This document shows positions 6,858 through 9,614 of a DNA stretch of 9,614 bases, in pieces. This stretch comes from Candidatus Poribacteria bacterium (GTDB lineage: Bacteria > Poribacteria > WGA-4E > WGA-3G), in NCBI GenBank assembly GCA_009842375.1, contig VYFM01000659.1, forward strand, positions 1 to 9,614, given 5' to 3'. The translations under genes and the position numbers were made by a program. Position 1 is the stretch's first letter. Every line of letters starts with the position of its first letter. The notes below the pieces were generated by a model. The model was not told the origin of the DNA and searched no databases. It saw nothing but the letters and a program-made list of their open reading frames with translations.

Positions 6858-9182
6858 ATGTTTGAACAACTCATGAAGTACCCGATTGATGTCTTTCGGG
6901 AAGGGGATTTTTCGTTCGGCATTCCAATACCGGGACTTCTTATTTTTGTCCTGATGGTCGGACTTGTTGCAGCAACCATTTGGGCATATCGGAGTGCAAG
7001 AGGACGGTCTGGAAGGGTATTCCGAGGATTTCTCATTGTGCTGCGCACCATTGTACTATGTTTCCTCGCCTTCTGCTTACTCAAACCATTCCTCACTATT
7101 TATCAAAATAATCCTGATGACTCCTACCTCTTAGTTATGGTTGACCGTTCCAAGAGTATGCAGATAACCGATTCTGATGAAGGTGACTCGAGACTGAATA
7201 GGGCAAACCAGCTGCTTTTCGGTAATAATCCTGAAGAAAGTAATGGACTATTAAACGAATTGGATGCTAACAAATTCAAGGTCAGGTTATTCGGGTTTGA
7301 TACTGATGCCAAACGAATCTCAAATCAAGTAATAGCAGACGCAGCGGGAGAAAATACAAATATACCAAATGCCATCACAGAAGCATTTGATGATTTACAA
7401 GGCATTCCGCTGTCCGGTATCGTTCTTTTTACTGATGGTGTAGATAGAAGCGGGACAGATATACAGAAACTTGTGATGCAGGTCCGAGAAAGGAAAGTAC
7501 CCATTCATACTGTCGGTATTGGATCTGAAGAAGGGGTTCCTGACCTTGAATTGGTAAAGGTAGATGCCCCGCGTAACGCAGAAGAAGATTTTCCCGTTGA
7601 GATAACCGCTACCGTCAGACGTACAGGAAATGCCCCGAAAAAGGCGACAATTCAATTAATTGAGAACGGTCGTGTTCTTGAATCGCTACCGATGTCCGTA
7701 AAAAACGACACAGTTCGTGTACCATTCAAATTTACACCTCGCCACCCAGGTACTCAAAAATATGAGGTGCAAATTTTACCTGAAACAGACGAGGCGATCC
7801 CACAAAACAACACCAAAACTTTCATTTTGAAAGTAGCCCCGACCAAACGTGTAAAGGTCTTATTCGTTTCTAATCCGTATTGGGGATTTAAATTTATTAG
7901 GCGCGCTTTAGAAGATGACCCGAATATTGTGTTGACTGTACGATTTACAACCAGCGATCGTAGTTTTGGTGGCACTCAAGATAGTTCAACCCAACGCTTC
8001 AATTTATATCCAGATACAAAAGAAGATCTCTTCAAATTTGATGCGATAATTTTTGGCAACATCGCCGCTTCTGAATTTACACGCGCACAACTTGAGAATA
8101 CGGTTGAATTTGTCCGAACGCGCGGTGGCGGGTTTTTGATGTTAGGTGGTTTGAGATCGTTAGGGAATCCAGACGTAACAGGTTCATATCTCAACACGCC
8201 AATAGCGGAATTACTTCCGGTTGAATTGGAGTTAGGGGAAGCTCCCAAAGCTATCCCCTTACATCTGTCACCTGCTCAAATTCCACATCCGAAAGGGTTT
8301 AAATTAAAACTGACAACAGAGGGTAAAACGGAACAGTTGATGGAATTAACAGATGACCCCACTGATAATCAAAAACGTTGGGATCAGATGCCTGAACTTT
8401 TCCGTTACAGTAAAGTCAAACGCGCAAAAGCAGGTGCAACAGTGCTTGCTGAACACCCAAGTGAGCGAAATGAATTTGGCAATCGTATCCTCATGGCAAC
8501 CCACAATTACAATGCAGGTCGTGTCATGGTGTTCACGCCGCACAATACCTTTCTGTGGCAAATGTCCCAAGAGAGTAAAGATGACAGCCATCACCGATTT
8601 TGGAGGCAAACAGCAAAATGGTTAACAACTGCCCATAAATCTGCTCTCAAACTCGACATTGCGAAAACCGAATATACATTGAAGGAACCCGTCATAATTG
8701 AAGTAACTGTCACGGATGAAACCTATGCCTTAACAAATGATGCGAAGGTGCGTGCTGTTGTTGTTGACGAGAAAGGCACACGAAAGGAACTGCAGCTTGA
8801 ACAGGTGTTAGGTAAAGATGGTTTATACACAGCACGATTTGTTCCAAATCAATATGGCGAATATACCGTCACCGCTACCGGGACACTTGGTGGTGAAAAC
8901 CTCGGCAAACAGCAGGCACTTTTTGAGGTTAAACCTTCTTATGCTGAGTTTAGCGATGCGGCACTGAATGTACCGTTACTCACAAACCTTGCGACTATGA
9001 GTGGTGGTAAATACTATCCCATTGACGAGGCAAGCCAATTGGTCAATCAGATTTCGTTGGTTGAGAGTGCGACCTCAGAAATAACTGATGTTGACATCTG
9101 GGATCTACCCTTGATTTTCGGAATAATCCTCTTGCTTCTCTGTCTTGAATGGTTCCTACGGAAACGCGCAGGATTAGTATAA
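6858..9182 (+). CDS. Membrane-anchored vWA domain protein with GATase1-like domain
   Basis: A 774-residue protein. Two membrane segments (about 23-43 and 57-75) flank a short basic loop (RSARGRSGR), and a third lies at about 748-766 before a basic tail (RKRAGLV). By the positive-inside rule, residues 80-745 are outside the cytoplasm. In order: a vWA domain (about 89-225) with an intact MIDAS metal site (D96, S98, S100; T167 likely; D193 in FTDG); a beta-rich Ig-like stretch (about 235-325); a GATase1-like domain (about 330-460 onward) with VKVLFVSNP, FDAIIFGNI, GGGFLMLGG and a following NTPIAELLPVEL, typical of the 'putative glutamine amidotransferase' (DUF1355-like) family; a further part containing GRVMVFTPHNTFLW; a second Ig-like domain (about 600-692); then the C-terminal anchor. 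The only cysteines are in membrane segments (C68, C73, C762), so no amidotransferase nucleophile exists. It is probably a metal-dependent adhesion or scaffold protein, related in layout to BatA-like and planctomycete proteins. agagg at 6841-6845 is 12 nt from the ATG. Confidence 0.9.
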   Translation: MFEQLMKYPIDVFREGDFSFGIPIPGLLIFVLMVGLVAATIWAYRSARGRSGRVFRGFLIVLRTIVLCFLAFCLLKPFLTIYQNNPDDSYLLVMVDRSKSMQITDSDEGDSRLNRANQLLFGNNPEESNGLLNELDANKFKVRLFGFDTDAKRISNQVIADAAGENTNIPNAITEAFDDLQGIPLSGIVLFTDGVDRSGTDIQKLVMQVRERKVPIHTVGIGSEEGVPDLELVKVDAPRNAEEDFPVEITATVRRTGNAPKKATIQLIENGRVLESLPMSVKNDTVRVPFKFTPRHPGTQKYEVQILPETDEAIPQNNTKTFILKVAPTKRVKVLFVSNPYWGFKFIRRALEDDPNIVLTVRFTTSDRSFGGTQDSSTQRFNLYPDTKEDLFKFDAIIFGNIAASEFTRAQLENTVEFVRTRGGGFLMLGGLRSLGNPDVTGSYLNTPIAELLPVELELGEAPKAIPLHLSPAQIPHPKGFKLKLTTEGKTEQLMELTDDPTDNQKRWDQMPELFRYSKVKRAKAGATVLAEHPSERNEFGNRILMATHNYNAGRVMVFTPHNTFLWQMSQESKDDSHHRFWRQTAKWLTTAHKSALKLDIAKTEYTLKEPVIIEVTVTDETYALTNDAKVRAVVVDEKGTRKELQLEQVLGKDGLYTARFVPNQYGEYTVTATGTLGGENLGKQQALFEVKPSYAEFSDAALNVPLLTNLATMSGGKYYPIDEASQLVNQISLVESATSEITDVDIWDLPLIFGIILLLLCLEWFLRKRAGLV

Positions 9183-9592
9183 ATACGCTTGACACTGATC
9201 ATATAGGACAGTGGCGGCGTGCGATTTTCTATCTATATTTACTCATTCTGCACCGCCGTCCATCCGGTGAACATGACGAATTGAAAGCGTTGGTTCATCA
9301 AGAAGTACAACAATCTGTTCATAGAGAGGAGGGAGAAGTCCTGGTACAGACAATGGCTGACTATTTATTTGAACAAGGTCAAAAACAAGGTGAAAAGATA
9401 GGCGAAAAAAGAGGTGAAACACGTGCAAGACGTGAGGTGCTTTTAAGGTTACTCAGTCTAAAGTCTGGAGATGTACCAGAACCAATTAGAAAAAAAGTCT
9501 CTGGGATGCGTAGCCTTTCGCGATTGGACTCGCTTATTGAGCAAGCAGTTACTACAAAAACACTTGAGGAAATTAATTGGGACAACGGTTAG
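9149..9592 (+). CDS. 5'-truncated Rpn/YhgA-like (PD-(D/E)XK nuclease/transposase family) protein remnant
   Basis: An open frame of 147 residues whose recognisable part starts around residue 14-21 (TLDTDHIGQWRRAIFYLYLLILHRRP). It continues with HDELKALVHQEV, a charged coiled-coil-like stretch with glycines every four residues (G77, G81, G85, G89), and a final helical region (LLRLLSLKSGDVPEPIRKKV, then SLSRLDSLIEQA). This is the typical C-terminal half of Rpn-type recombination-promoting nuclease / YhgA-like proteins with a DUF4351-like tail. The N-terminal PD-(D/E)XK domain, usually well over 100 residues upstream, is absent. The only in-frame ATG lies 34 bp inside the vWA gene in another frame, and residues 1-12 look like out-of-frame vWA sequence. 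No Shine-Dalgarno is evident. It is most likely a decayed or truncated copy, perhaps a pseudogene, though a short expressed protein cannot be excluded. The last 22 bp of the window show nothing. Confidence 0.6.
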   Translation: MVPTETRRISINTLDTDHIGQWRRAIFYLYLLILHRRPSGEHDELKALVHQEVQQSVHREEGEVLVQTMADYLFEQGQKQGEKIGEKRGETRARREVLLRLLSLKSGDVPEPIRKKVSGMRSLSRLDSLIEQAVTTKTLEEINWDNG

Positions 9593-9614
9593 TTCTATAT
9601 ATTTCGTTGTAGAG

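Noticed and set aside
6704..7096. 130-residue minus-strand open frame over the vWA gene start
   Set aside because: It covers the promoter region and the transmembrane codons in reverse; no family resemblance and no start site.

Overview
The window reads as chromosomal accessory sequence of an uncultured, free-living or host-associated bacterium. Base composition is moderate by eye, in the mid-40s percent GC. The mix of a secreted WD40 protein, tandem Gfo/Idh/MocA oxidoreductases, a DapA-superfamily aldolase, a vWA/GATase-like membrane protein, an Rpn-type nuclease fragment and many small GTAG-led palindromes resembles Candidatus Poribacteria and similar large-genome environmental phyla. That placement is an inference from style; no rRNA or marker gene is present.

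Layout: all seven genes lie on the + strand. (1) 1-122 holds a palindromic REP-like element and the leader of the first gene. (2) 123-1070 is a DHDPS/NAL-superfamily aldolase or dehydratase with altered active-site residues. (3) 1071-1253 is intergenic, with a -10-like box and a second REP-like hairpin. (4) 1254-3134 encodes an exported protein of 14 WD40 units, which fits two seven-bladed propellers. (5) 3135-3363 is intergenic, with two REP-like elements in inverted orientation. (6) 3364-6625 carries three consecutive Gfo/Idh/MocA NAD(P)-dependent oxidoreductases. The last two are 10 bp apart with good Shine-Dalgarno sites; the first has lost the family's EKP motif. (7) 6626-6857 holds the best promoter candidate in the window. 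(8) 6858-9182 encodes a membrane-anchored vWA plus GATase-like protein. (9) 9149-9592 is the C-terminal part of an Rpn/YhgA-like (PD-(D/E)XK) protein whose catalytic half is missing.

How the genes may work together: the aldolase-family enzyme and the three oxidoreductases are the usual parts of catabolic routes for uncommon sugars, sugar acids or cyclitols. The WD40 and vWA proteins are predicted to act outside the cytoplasm, probably as protein-protein interaction scaffolds. Only the oxidoreductase run looks like an operon; the other genes are separated by REP-containing or promoter-containing gaps. I see no convincing new defence system, CRISPR array, tRNA or rRNA. The most unusual signals are the structurally covarying REP family, the altered catalytic motifs in two enzymes, and the 5'-truncated nuclease remnant abutting the vWA gene.
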